A stretch of 11,251 nucleotides of DNA from an uncultured Eubacterium sp. (GCA_945980015.1 CAMFQI010000010.1:1-11251); one strand, 5' to 3'; shown: positions 1 to 6,758, counted from the stretch's first letter. The notes: generated by a model not told the origin, from the sequence alone. Numbers and translations: made by a program.

Positions 1-362
1 TACATTTTTTTGACATTTCCGCTTTGCATAATATCGGTTTCAAGCCAACGCTCAGGACAGTAAAAATCATCATTATCTGTCCATTCCTCAGGGAATCTGT
101 CCCACGCACCCTTCTTTTCGCCGTCAATTTTTACCTTGCCTCTGAATTCCTGGAGCCAGGAAAGAGTTTTCGCCTTCGCGTTCATTTTTTTAAGGGTAAA
201 CGAAGCAGTATCCTTTGCTCTGCCGAGCGGTGAGCAGTAAAACGCAGTAACATCAAGCTTTGATATTCTGTCGGATAATAATTCTGCCTCACGCCATCCC
301 TTTTCGGTTAATGAATCAATTGAATAATCGGGGTCACCGTGTCGAATAATAATCAGTCTCAT
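1..362 (-). CDS. Histidine phosphatase family protein, 3' end cut by the window
   Basis: The first 120 residues are visible; the C-terminus lies beyond the left edge. The protein opens MRLIIIRHGDPDYS, with the RHG phosphohistidine motif at residues 7-9 (His8 is the expected nucleophile), followed by a YCSPLGRAKDTA segment and LQEFRGK, both typical of the phosphoglycerate-mutase-like/histidine phosphatase superfamily (2H-phosphatases). The family removes phosphate from sugars, nucleotides, cobalamin precursors or phosphoproteins; the substrate cannot be told from this part. It has no signal peptide, so it is cytosolic. I chose the ATG at 362 because family members normally begin right before the RHG strand. 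An in-frame ATG at 392 would add MEAGKSPILL but has no Shine-Dalgarno site. The ribosome site is odd: GGAGG lies 23 bases upstream, with a hairpin between (see 363-390). It lies downstream of spo0A on the same strand, 61 bases away, with its own candidate promoter. Confidence 0.85.
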   Translation of the reverse strand, partial: MRLIIIRHGDPDYSIDSLTEKGWREAELLSDRISKLDVTAFYCSPLGRAKDTASFTLKKMNAKAKTLSWLQEFRGKVKIDGEKKGAWDRFPEEWTDNDDFYCPERWLETDIMQSGNVKKM

Positions 363-390
363 AAGCAAAATCGGGCTTTTGCCCGCCTCC
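363..390 (-). promoter_or_regulatory. Shine-Dalgarno site separated from the start codon by a hairpin
   Basis: Reading the minus strand, GGAGG (386-390) is followed at once by a perfect 5-bp GC-rich stem with a 4-base loop, CGGGC-AAAA-GCCCG (372-385), then nine bases (363-371, beginning ATTTTGC), then the ATG at 362. Unfolded, the ribosome site is too far from the ATG (23 bases); folded, it is nine bases away. The same hairpin followed by ATTTTGCTT could instead be a weak intrinsic terminator for spo0A transcripts. Both readings are inference; the stem and distances are read directly. Confidence 0.5.
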
Positions 391-398
391 ATAAGCCG

Positions 399-427
399 AT
401 TATACTACATCAAAGCCGCTACTTCAA
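399..427 (-). promoter_or_regulatory. Candidate sigma-A promoter for the histidine phosphatase gene
   Basis: On the minus strand TTGAAG (422-427), 17 bases, then TATAAT (399-404). The -10 is perfect and the -35 matches at 4 of 6. The -35 overlaps the stop codon of spo0A (TGA at 424-426). The predicted transcript start, about seven bases beyond the -10, falls close to position 392, so the RNA would begin almost at the GGAGG and hairpin described for 363-390. Confidence 0.5.
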
Positions 428-1203
428 CCGTTAATTACCTTTGAATTATTCATCATAAGCTTTATTCTGTCGCTTATCATTGCAATGAATTCACTGTTTG
501 TCGGCTTGCCTCTGTTAGATTGAATGGTGTAGCCGAAATACGAGGAAAGCACGTCAACGTCGCCTCTGTCCCAGGCAACCTCTATTGCGTGGCGGATTGC
601 TCGTTCAACTCTTGATGAGGTTGTCGAATACATCTTTGCAACAGTAGGATAAAGAAGCTTCGTTACGCTTTCAAGCATTTCCTTGTCGTCGATACAAAGC
701 TCGATAGCACTGCGTAAATACTGATAGCCCTTAATATGAGCGGGAACTCCGATTTGGCGCATAATATCCGAGATAATAAGCTCTGTGTCCCTTTGCACCG
801 GTGTGTTTAATTTTAGCTTTTCACGACTCCAGCTTGCAATACCTTGTAATCTTTTCGCTATGGATTTTGCATCAACGGGCTTTATGAAATAATAATCTGC
901 GCCCGACGACATAATCCGAGTTTCAAACTCGGCACTGTCTACTGCCGAAATGACCATAATTATCGGCTTTTGCGTAAAGCTTTGGGCAATATATTCCATT
1001 ACCTCAATACCGTCAAGTCCGCTCATAAAAACATCAAAAATCACGGCGTCAAAGCGCTGAGACTCAAGGCACTCAATAACGCTTCTTCCGTCCTTTTTCG
1101 TCAACACCGCTTCAAATCCGAGCTGTGCCATTTCTTTTTGACAGGCTTTTCCGAATTCAGCCGTGTCGTCCGCAATTAATACCTTCATTTTTTCGTTTGT
1201 CAT
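424..1203 (-). CDS. spo0A: Sporulation master response regulator Spo0A
   Basis: 259-residue two-domain response regulator. Receiver domain, residues 7-122: acidic pair Asp12-Asp13, phosphoacceptor Asp57, switch Ser86 and Lys108, as expected for CheY-like folds. The Spo0A effector domain covers about residues 140-259 and contains the family hallmarks [10 protein letters not shown], a recognition helix around 197-211 ([15 protein letters not shown]), FGYT and [10 protein letters not shown]. Phosphorylated Spo0A dimerises on 0A boxes and commits cells to sporulation, also controlling solventogenesis and biofilm in Clostridia. The usual Pro four residues after the phosphoacceptor (DxxMP in Bacillus subtilis) is Ser61 here (DVFMSGLDG). 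Start: ATG at 1203 with GGAAG eight bases upstream; the next ATG at 1188 would be too far from it. It is transcribed alone from the region 1204-1340, which carries two promoters and two palindromes. The common upstream neighbour spoIVB is absent; an amino acid transporter operon precedes it. Confidence 0.97.
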   Translation of the reverse strand: MTNEKMKVLIADDTAEFGKACQKEMAQLGFEAVLTKKDGRSVIECLESQRFDAVIFDVFMSGLDGIEVMEYIAQSFTQKPIIMVISAVDSAEFETRIMSSGADYYFIKPVDAKSIAKRLQGIASWSREKLKLNTPVQRDTELIISDIMRQIGVPAHIKGYQYLRSAIELCIDDKEMLESVTKLLYPTVAKMYSTTSSRVERAIRHAIEVAWDRGDVDVLSSYFGYTIQSNRGKPTNSEFIAMISDRIKLMMNNSKVING

Positions 1204-1230
1204 AAAATGTTCTTCCTTTCGATAAAATGT

Positions 1231-1247
1231 TGTGAAATATTTTCACA
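1231..1247. promoter_or_regulatory. Palindromic operator, promoter-proximal copy (TnrA/GlnR-box-like)
   Basis: Perfect inverted repeat TGTGAAA-TAT-TTTCACA of 17 bases. It satisfies every fixed position of the Bacillus TnrA/GlnR box TGTNANAWWWTNTNACA. It sits just downstream of the predicted start of the proximal spo0A promoter (centre about +18), where a bound protein would block elongation or initiation. In RNA it could also fold as a 7-bp stem with a 3-base loop in the spo0A leader. The same sequence pattern occurs again at 1310-1328, 80 bases away centre to centre. The palindrome is certain; the binding protein is inferred. Confidence 0.6.
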
Positions 1248-1263
1248 TCGTCGACGCTTCCAC

Positions 1264-1292
1264 ATATTACCACGCAGGAAAACAAAAATCAA
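1264..1292 (-). promoter_or_regulatory. Proximal sigma-A promoter of spo0A with extended -10
   Basis: On the minus strand TTGATT (1287-1292), a 17-base spacer, then TAATAT (1264-1269). TG sits one base before the -10, giving the extended -10 form TGGTAATAT. The predicted start near 1257 leaves a leader of about 54 bases before the spo0A ATG. The two palindromes flank this promoter at about -62 and +18. Confidence 0.6.
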
Positions 1293-1306
1293 GTGTTTTT
1301 CAACAA

Positions 1307-1335
1307 TTTATGTGAAAAAATTTCACATTTGTCAA
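1307..1335 (-). promoter_or_regulatory. Distal candidate promoter of spo0A, spacer filled by a palindrome
   Basis: On the minus strand a perfect -35 TTGACA (1330-1335), a 17-base spacer, then CATAAA (1307-1312), a 4-of-6 -10. The palindrome at 1310-1328 covers nearly all of the spacer and part of the -10, so its binding protein would compete directly with RNA polymerase. The weak -10 makes this promoter less certain than the proximal one. Confidence 0.35.
1310..1328. promoter_or_regulatory. Palindromic operator, distal copy (TnrA/GlnR-box-like)
   Basis: Perfect inverted repeat with 8-base arms and a 3-base centre, ATGTGAAA-AAA-TTTCACAT. The inner 17 bases (1311-1327) are the same arms as at 1231-1247 with the same spacing, and also fit TGTNANAWWWTNTNACA at every fixed position. 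It lies upstream of the -35 of the proximal promoter (centre about -62) and inside the spacer of the distal one. Confidence 0.6.
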
Positions 1336-1336
1336 A
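1328..1336 (+). promoter_or_regulatory. Possible 0A box upstream of spo0A
   Basis: TTTGTCAAA fits the Spo0A recognition sequence TTTGTCRAA at all nine positions. It overlaps the -35 of the distal promoter and abuts the distal palindrome, a plausible place for Spo0A autoregulation. A 9-base match in AT-rich DNA can arise by chance, so this is weak evidence. Confidence 0.3.
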
Positions 1337-1365
1337 ATTCAACATTTTATGAATAAAAAATACAA

Positions 1366-1402
1366 AATGCTTCGGCATACTGTCAAAGTAAACCGAAGCA
1401 TT
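1366..1402 (-). terminator. Terminator of the amino acid ABC transporter operon
   Basis: Ten-base arms AATGCTTCGG (1366-1375) and CCGAAGCATT (1393-1402) pair perfectly. The 17-base loop can form a small inner TAC/GTA stem. On the minus strand the hairpin is followed by TTGTATTTTTT, and it lies 33 bases past the ATPase stop. The plus side also has a T run (1404-1410), so it may work in both directions. It separates the transporter operon from spo0A. Confidence 0.75.
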
Positions 1403-1435
1403 GTTTTTTTACATAATTCAATTATTGTAATGGTA

Positions 1436-2182
1436 TCATAACACCTTATTGAAGAAGTCCCTTGCTCTTTCCTGCTGAGGATTATAAATTACCTCCTGCG
1501 GAGTTCCCTCCTCCAATATCTTGCCGTCGTAGATGAAGAGTACACGGTTTGCTACCTCACGGGCAAATCCGATTTCGTGAGTAACGATAACCATCGTCAT
1601 ACCCTCCTCGGCAAGCTCACGCATAACGCCGAGTACCTCGCCTACCATTTCAGGGTCAAGTGCCGAAGTAGGCTCGTCGAAAAGCATAATATCGGGATTC
1701 ATACAAAGTGCTCTCGCAATAGCAACTCTCTGCTTCTGACCGCCGGAGAGCATTGCGGGATATTCGTTTGCCTTTTCCTCCAAGCCAACCTTTCTGAGCA
1801 TTTCAAGGGCGAGCTTTTGGGCGTCCTCTTTTTTCATTTTCTTAACCTGAACAGGTGCAAGAGTAAGGTTGTCGATAACATTAAGGTTATTGAAAAGATT
1901 GAAATGCTGAAATACCATTCCGACATTTTCACGAGCCTTGTTTATATCAATCTTCTTGTCGTCCATATGGTTGCCGTCAACAACCATTTCGCCGCCCGTA
2001 ATATCTTCAAGACGGTTTATGCATCTCAAAAAGGTTGATTTTCCGCAGCCCGAAGGACCGAGAATAACAACTACCTCGCCCTCGTAAATATCGGTTGTAA
2101 TATCCTTTAGCACTTCTGTTTTTCCAAATGATTTTTTCAAATGGGAAACATGAATTTTTATATTATCATAATTTACGGCCAC
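1436..2182 (-). CDS. glnQ: Polar amino acid ABC transporter, ATP-binding protein (GlnQ-like)
   Basis: 248-residue ABC ATPase of the polar amino acid uptake (PAAT) family, the cytoplasmic motor of the transporter. Walker [10 protein letters not shown] at residues 42-50, Q-loop Gln92, signature LSGGQ at 145-149, Walker B IMLFDE at 165-170, D-loop SALD at 173-176 and switch His202 in THEIGFA are all intact, and the length is normal. The start is GTG at 2182, preceded by AAAGGAGA inside the end of the permease gene. The two genes overlap by 17 bases, so translation is probably coupled. It is the last gene of the operon; a strong hairpin follows at 1366-1402. Family members move glutamine, cystine, arginine or other polar amino acids; the ATPase does not reveal the substrate, so the symbol is by family resemblance only. 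Confidence 0.93.
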   Translation of the reverse strand: MAVNYDNIKIHVSHLKKSFGKTEVLKDITTDIYEGEVVVILGPSGCGKSTFLRCINRLEDITGGEMVVDGNHMDDKKIDINKARENVGMVFQHFNLFNNLNVIDNLTLAPVQVKKMKKEDAQKLALEMLRKVGLEEKANEYPAMLSGGQKQRVAIARALCMNPDIMLFDEPTSALDPEMVGEVLGVMRELAEEGMTMVIVTHEIGFAREVANRVLFIYDGKILEEGTPQEVIYNPQQERARDFFNKVL

Positions 2183-2840
2183 GGTTCAGTCTCCTTTCAA
2201 GAAGCTTTGCTGAATACGAAAGAATCGTAATAGCGATAAGATACATAACTGCAACTATCGCCCAAACGGAAAACGCATCCATGGTTATTGCAACAACGTT
2301 CTTTGCCTGATTAACAAGCTCCGGAAAGCCGATAACCGACAAAATCGAGGTATCCTTTAATGTAATAATGAACTGATTGATAATTGAGGGTATCATGGTT
2401 CTGATAGCCTGCGGAAGAACAACCTTGCGCATAGCCTTACCATAGCTCATACCGAGGCTTCGTGCCGCTTCCATCTGACCGATATCAACGGATTGAATAC
2501 CTGCACGGATAATTTCCGCCATATATGCACCGCAGTTAAGCGCAAGCGCCACAATACCTGCCTGCAGGGCGGTTAAAGTAAAGTTGCCCGAAATAACCTT
2601 ATTTATTGCAAGTGGAATACCGAAGTAGATAAAGAATGCCAAAACTATCATAGGCACGCCACGGATTATATCAACAAAAAGGCGGTAAATCACATTGCAC
2701 ACCTTGTTTTTCAGCACGGATAAAATACCGAATATCAAACCTATAATACAGGCAAAAAAGAGCCCGTACAACGCCATAATCAGCGTTTTACCCATAGCGG
2801 TCAAAAGAATACCGCCGAAATTTTCTATGATTGAAGCCAT
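2166..2840 (-). CDS. glnP: Polar amino acid ABC transporter, permease (GlnP-like)
   Basis: 224-residue inner-membrane permease of the HisMQ/GlnP type. Hydrophobic segments near the N-terminus, around residues 60-80, in the middle and near the C-terminus fit the usual five or so membrane helices. The coupling-helix EAA loop ([20 protein letters not shown]) begins near residue 124 and would dock onto the ATPase encoded next. Start: the ATG at 2840 has GGGAGGAG eight bases upstream. An upstream in-frame ATG at 2858 overlaps that Shine-Dalgarno site and is rejected, although it would give 230 residues. The gene overlaps the ATPase gene by 17 bases. It lies 132 bases after the binding-protein gene, with a hairpin in that gap. 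A single permease gene implies a homodimeric channel. Confidence 0.93.
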   Translation of the reverse strand: MASIIENFGGILLTAMGKTLIMALYGLFFACIIGLIFGILSVLKNKVCNVIYRLFVDIIRGVPMIVLAFFIYFGIPLAINKVISGNFTLTALQAGIVALALNCGAYMAEIIRAGIQSVDIGQMEAARSLGMSYGKAMRKVVLPQAIRTMIPSIINQFIITLKDTSILSVIGFPELVNQAKNVVAITMDAFSVWAIVAVMYLIAITILSYSAKLLERRLNRGRKL

Positions 2841-2907
2841 AGAATTAACTCCTCCCATTCACCTATGATACAGCTATTTTTTCGTTGTAGTCATAAGTAA
2901 GCAATAA

Positions 2908-2942
2908 AGCCACCGTTTCCGAACGTTGTCGGTCGGGTGGCT
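2908..2942 (-). terminator. Hairpin inside the ABC operon, between binding-protein and permease genes
   Basis: Arms AGCCACC (2908-2914) and GGTGGCT (2936-2942) pair perfectly, with an inner CCGA/TCGG stem (2919-2922 with 2929-2932). On the minus strand it is followed only by TTATTGCTT, a poor U tract. It therefore looks like a leaky terminator or RNA-stabilising stem that lets the binding protein be made in excess over permease and ATPase, a common arrangement in such operons. Confidence 0.55.
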
Positions 2943-2972
2943 GAAATTGTTACGACATAAGTCGCCCATTTA

Positions 2973-3743
2973 TTAGCCGAGATACTTAGCGATAATTTCG
3001 TCGTACTTACCGTTTGCCTTAATGTTCTTAAGACCTGCATTGAACTTATCTACAAGCTCTTGATTCTTTGCATCAAAGATTGCGAAGCCATAGCCTGCAC
3101 CCTCATTTTCGGAGTCGGTCAAAATCTTCATAGCAAGATCGCCGTCCTTGATTGAAGCAGCCATAATCGGAGTGTCCTCGAAGCAAGCAACACACTGACC
3201 GCCTGTAACAGCCTGATACATTGTCGGGCTATCCTCGAAATAAGTAAGCTTTAATTCGTACTCGTCCTTGATTGATTCGGCATATGTTGCGCCCTGTGTA
3301 CCTGTCTTTACGGCAACTGTTGCGCCCTTAATGTCTGCGATTGAGTCAATAGCGGCGTCCTTACCTACTGCAACACACTGAGTAGCTGTGTAGTAAGAGT
3401 CGGAGAAAATCCAGCCTGTGTTCTTACGCTCGTCTGTAATTGAAGCGCCGGCAATCATGCCGTTAGCCTGTCCTGCCTGACAAGCGGCAATTGAAGCGTC
3501 CCAACCGAGTGACTTAAGCTCGTAGGTAAAGCCCTGATCCTCTGCGATAGCAGCAAGAATATCAACGTCGATACCAACGAAATCTCCGTTTGCGTCAGTA
3601 TATTCAAACGGCTTAAAGGTTGTGTCAGTTGCGATAACGTAGTCAACATCTGTCTTCTTTGCATTTGAGCAGCCTGCAAATGCAGCGGTTACTGTGAGTA
3701 TTGCCAATACCAAGGCTGCAATTCTCTTGAAAGTCTTTTTCAT
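2973..3743 (-). CDS. glnH: Amino acid ABC transporter, substrate-binding lipoprotein
   Basis: 256-residue extracytoplasmic binding protein of family 3 (SBP_bac_3). A lipoprotein signal peptide is visible: MKKTFKR, a hydrophobic core and the lipobox-like FAGC with Cys25 as the lipidation site (Phe at -3 is unusual). The mature part begins with the typical strand YVIATDTTFKPFEY, then FVGIDVDI, the MIAGASITDERK segment with Arg106 (expected to bind the amino acid carboxylate) and Asp190 in FEDTP (expected for the amino group). These are the contacts of polar amino acid binders; the side-chain preference cannot be read safely. Start: ATG at 3743 with GGAAGG seven bases upstream. It is the first gene of the operon, behind a strong sigma-A promoter, and delivers substrate to the permease and ATPase encoded downstream. 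The gene symbol reflects family likeness, not proven glutamine binding. Confidence 0.93.
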   Translation of the reverse strand: MKKTFKRIAALVLAILTVTAAFAGCSNAKKTDVDYVIATDTTFKPFEYTDANGDFVGIDVDILAAIAEDQGFTYELKSLGWDASIAACQAGQANGMIAGASITDERKNTGWIFSDSYYTATQCVAVGKDAAIDSIADIKGATVAVKTGTQGATYAESIKDEYELKLTYFEDSPTMYQAVTGGQCVACFEDTPIMAASIKDGDLAMKILTDSENEGAGYGFAIFDAKNQELVDKFNAGLKNIKANGKYDEIIAKYLG

Positions 3744-3778
3744 AATATTTCCTTCCTTTTTATAAATTTAATGATACT

Positions 3779-3807
3779 ATTATAATAAATTTTATGCTTC
3801 AAGTCAA
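3779..3807 (-). promoter_or_regulatory. Sigma-A promoter of the amino acid ABC transporter operon
   Basis: On the minus strand TTGACT (3802-3807), a 17-base spacer, then a perfect TATAAT (3779-3784), about 35 bases before the binding-protein ATG. This is the best sigma-A match in the window. I see no palindromic operator or riboswitch-sized leader here, and no copy of the boxes found at spo0A. Confidence 0.75.
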
Positions 3808-3837
3808 TATTTTTGTTTTTAATGCAATAACAAGCAG

Positions 3838-3865
3838 AAAAACCGCCGAAAATCCGACGGTTTTT
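3838..3865 (-). terminator. Terminator of the M16C peptidase gene
   Basis: On the minus strand AAAAACCGTCG, a 6-base loop, then CGGCGGTTTTT, an 11-bp stem with one G-U pair whose last five pairs carry the U tract, seven bases past the peptidase stop. The plus strand also ends in a T run, so it may be bidirectional. It lies between the peptidase gene and the ABC operon promoter. Confidence 0.75.
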
Positions 3866-3872
3866 GTAAGCA

Positions 3873-6728
3873 TTATAACGAATAAATATTGTCGAGCCTT
3901 GCTTTGTCAATCTGTCCCTGCGAGCCGACAATACAAAAGCAACCGTTACCGAGCGCATCATCAAGCCTGTACGAAAGCTCGTTCAAATCCTGCAGTGTCG
4001 TACCGACAAGCTGTCTGCGAAATTCACGCCTGAACGCCTCGTCAACGCCCTTAATATAGTTTACATCTGCCGAAAAGCCTGTCAGCGACGGAGTAAGCAA
4101 GGGTGATACGGAGGAAAAAGCGCCTATGATAAATCCAAGCAAACTTTTTTGTGATTTCACAAGCGAACGAAGATACTCACCCGATTTCAAATAAACTGAA
4201 AGAGATGTGCTTGAATCGGGGTCACGGTAGGAATATGCACTGACAGAGCCGTTTGTAGAATTCTTCAGACCTGTACCGTAAGCACCGCCCTTTACTCTGA
4301 CCTCGTTCCACAGATAATCAAGCGATACAATATGGCTCATAAGAAGAGTTCTGCCGTCATAAAGCTCAATGTCGCCGCACATACCGGAAAATGATATATC
4401 GCCCGGTATAACAATTCCGTCGTTTGATTTTTTCCAAGGCTTGATTTTGAGTTCATCGGTATACTGTGAGCTTCCGAGACCGTCGACAATTCCTTTTGCC
4501 ACAGAAACGTAATCTTCGGCATTGTCGTTTGTCACGCTTATGATAGCGTTATCCTCGCAAAAAGCAGACTTTAGCAGACTTGAAAGCCTTGGAATAACGT
4601 CGGGCTCATTTTCCTGAAGCTTCAGCCATTGATAATATTCAACTCCGCAGGTACGTTCGCCGACAACTCCCTCGTAGCCGAAGCACGCCGACGCTCTGCG
4701 CATTGCGTGAGTTGAGCCTGCAGTAACAAAGCTTTGGTAAGCAGCCTGTTTAATTTGACGGATAATATCGAGAATACAGGACTTATCGACAAATTTTGAG
4801 GAGGTTATCATCTCTCTTATCAACTCGGCGGCGTCGCTTACATATCTTTCAAGTGCGCTGAATGAAACCTTTATTTTAATCGTTCCCTCGTTCATTTTTC
4901 CGAGCTTTGCAAACGGCAAAAGATTAACCGAGTAGCTTCCGCACTTTGTAAGAAGCTGTGTTTTAAGCTCCTTTGCGGAATAATTTTCGGTTGCAACCTC
5001 ACCAAGAAGCGAGCACAAAAGTCTCATTTCGGACAGTTTTTCCTCGTCAATCGAGGTTACGTCGAAATACATATTAACATAAACTATGCCGTCGGTTTGA
5101 ACATTGTGCTTTAGGATATTACCCTCAACCTCTATCGGAAGCTCCTCGGGTTCAATGCTGATATCGTCAAGAGCAATAGTCGGAATTTTGGCAAGTGCTT
5201 CGGGAGTGTCAACGCTCGACTGCCATTCGTCAAGTCTTTTTTGTTCGTCAATATAATACTGTCTTTGAGCGTCTGTCCAGCTTGATGTAACGGCGTTAAT
5301 GCGGTCGTTTTCGTTTTGAACAGCCTGCTCGCCTACGGTATACGACGGCTTTGCGAGAACACTGCACGAATGAGCATTGTCAATAAACAACTCCTTGATT
5401 AAATCCTCAAAATAGCCGTTATCAGCCTTTTCACGCAGGTCATCAAAAATACTGCCTGTAATGATATTATCAAGCGGATTGCCGTCATAAAGCCATGTTT
5501 CCATAGCGCACATTGCGTTATAAAGTCCTCTGGGGAAGCCGAAGTCCTTTTCCTTTAGCTGAAATTCAAAATTAGATACTGCCGCTTCAAGCTCTCTGCG
5601 GTCAATTCCTTTTTCGCAAAGCTCTGAAAGTAATTCCTTAACTGTTTTGCGAACCTGTGAAGCAGAGCCGTCCTTGATATTTTTTATATCAATCACCGCA
5701 CAGGGCTGCAAAATTCCGTCAATAATGTGAATACTTACATCCTCTGCCAAGCCCTTTGACAAAAGCGAGCTCGTGAGATACGACTGATTATTGTCGCAAA
5801 GAATATCACTCAAAATACGTGCGGCATAAATTTTTTCCTTTTCATCGAATCTGCCGATAACATATCCAAGCTCAAGCGAGCTTTGGTTTTCAAGAGGCAT
5901 ATCCTTTGACTGTTCAAAATAAACCTCGGTCATCTCAGACCTCACCGGATTTTGTATTTCGGGCATCGGACAAGGCTCAATGCTTTCGTATTTGCAAAGG
6001 TAATTCGCATCTATATGAGCCGTTACCTTTTCTATATCCAAGTCGCCGTCAAGAATAATATAGCTATTTGACGGGTGATAAAATCTCCTATGTCCCTCAA
6101 CAAACTGCTCATAAGTTAAATCGGGAATATGCGCAGGATGACCGCCCGACTCATAGCTATAGCAATTATCGGGGTAAAGTCCTGCAAACACAGCGCTTTC
6201 CTTAACAGATTCGCTGTCGGCGTAAACGCCCTTCATTTCATTAAACACAACACCCTTGTAGCTTATTGAGTCGTTTTTGCCGATTTCATAATGCCAACCC
6301 TCCTGATAAAAAATCTCGGGCTTTTTGTAAATCAGAGGATTAAACACGGCATCAAGATAAACGTCCATAAGATTAAAGAAATCCTTGTCGTTCTTGCTTG
6401 AGATAGGGTACATCGTCTTGTCGCTGAAGGTCAAGGCGTTCAAAAAGGTGTTCATACTGTTTTTGATAAGCTCAACAAACGGCTCTTTAAGAGGATACTT
6501 CTCTGAGCCGCAAAGTACACTGTGCTCCAAAATATGAAAAATGCCGGTATCATCGCACGGCACGGTGCGAAACGTTATCGAAAAGGTCTTGTTAACGTCA
6601 GGTCTGTCGAACCAAAGCAGTCTTGCGCCCGACTTAATGTGCTTCATTTGTACAGCACGACCGCCAAGCTCCTTTTCCGGCTTTATATCAATTATTTCAA
6701 ATCCGTTCATTATTTCATTAGCTTTCAT
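3873..6728 (-). CDS. M16C insulinase-family zinc metallopeptidase (PreP-like)
   Basis: 951-residue single-chain M16C peptidase, close to the usual length of PreP/Cym1 proteins (about 970). The inverted zinc motif HILEH lies at residues 65-69 (His65 and His69 bind zinc, Glu68 is the catalytic base), and Glu164 in VFNEMKG is the expected third ligand. The central M16C-associated region and the C-terminal half follow, including RVKGGAYG and AYSYRDPDSS, which carry the Arg/Tyr residues used in substrate binding in this family. Such enzymes close into a chamber and degrade unfolded peptides up to a few dozen residues. There is no signal peptide or membrane segment, so it acts in the cytosol, probably recycling peptides. 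Start: ATG at 6728 with GGAGG six bases upstream; a TTG at 6734 abuts that site and is rejected. It is monocistronic, with its own promoter and terminator, and is divergent from the NSS transporter gene. Confidence 0.93.
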   Translation of the reverse strand: MKANEIMNGFEIIDIKPEKELGGRAVQMKHIKSGARLLWFDRPDVNKTFSITFRTVPCDDTGIFHILEHSVLCGSEKYPLKEPFVELIKNSMNTFLNALTFSDKTMYPISSKNDKDFFNLMDVYLDAVFNPLIYKKPEIFYQEGWHYEIGKNDSISYKGVVFNEMKGVYADSESVKESAVFAGLYPDNCYSYESGGHPAHIPDLTYEQFVEGHRRFYHPSNSYIILDGDLDIEKVTAHIDANYLCKYESIEPCPMPEIQNPVRSEMTEVYFEQSKDMPLENQSSLELGYVIGRFDEKEKIYAARILSDILCDNNQSYLTSSLLSKGLAEDVSIHIIDGILQPCAVIDIKNIKDGSASQVRKTVKELLSELCEKGIDRRELEAAVSNFEFQLKEKDFGFPRGLYNAMCAMETWLYDGNPLDNIITGSIFDDLREKADNGYFEDLIKELFIDNAHSCSVLAKPSYTVGEQAVQNENDRINAVTSSWTDAQRQYYIDEQKRLDEWQSSVDTPEALAKIPTIALDDISIEPEELPIEVEGNILKHNVQTDGIVYVNMYFDVTSIDEEKLSEMRLLCSLLGEVATENYSAKELKTQLLTKCGSYSVNLLPFAKLGKMNEGTIKIKVSFSALERYVSDAAELIREMITSSKFVDKSCILDIIRQIKQAAYQSFVTAGSTHAMRRASACFGYEGVVGERTCGVEYYQWLKLQENEPDVIPRLSSLLKSAFCEDNAIISVTNDNAEDYVSVAKGIVDGLGSSQYTDELKIKPWKKSNDGIVIPGDISFSGMCGDIELYDGRTLLMSHIVSLDYLWNEVRVKGGAYGTGLKNSTNGSVSAYSYRDPDSSTSLSVYLKSGEYLRSLVKSQKSLLGFIIGAFSSVSPLLTPSLTGFSADVNYIKGVDEAFRREFRRQLVGTTLQDLNELSYRLDDALGNGCFCIVGSQGQIDKARLDNIYSL

Positions 6729-6744
6729 AATCAACCTCCGAAAA

Positions 6745-6754
6745 GTGTTAACAC
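6745..6754. promoter_or_regulatory. Perfect 10-bp palindrome at the peptidase transcription start
   Basis: GTGTTAACAC lies five bases beyond the -10 of the peptidase promoter, covering the predicted start of transcription. A short perfect palindrome in this position could be an operator, but it could also be chance; no second copy was seen in the window. Confidence 0.3.
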
Positions 6755-6758
6755 ATCA

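Noticed and set aside
1249..1256. CGTCGACG palindrome near the spo0A start as a 0A box
   Set aside because: It does not match TGTCGAA at both ends. A bare 8-base palindrome is too short to call.
1231..1328. Reading the two palindromes as CRP/FNR or Rex sites
   Set aside because: CRP-type sites are TGTGA-N6-TCACA, but here the gap is seven. The Rex operator TTGTGAA-N4-TTCACAA would need four central bases, but here there are five. The TnrA/GlnR box has the right spacing, though the assignment stays inferential.
1577..2038. 153-codon open frame on the plus strand
   Set aside because: It is antisense to the ABC ATPase gene, whose Walker and signature motifs are intact. The translation is low-complexity and family-less.
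2841..2858. Upstream ATG for the ABC permease
   Set aside because: That ATG overlaps the GGGAGGAG ribosome site, which is correctly spaced for the ATG at 2840.
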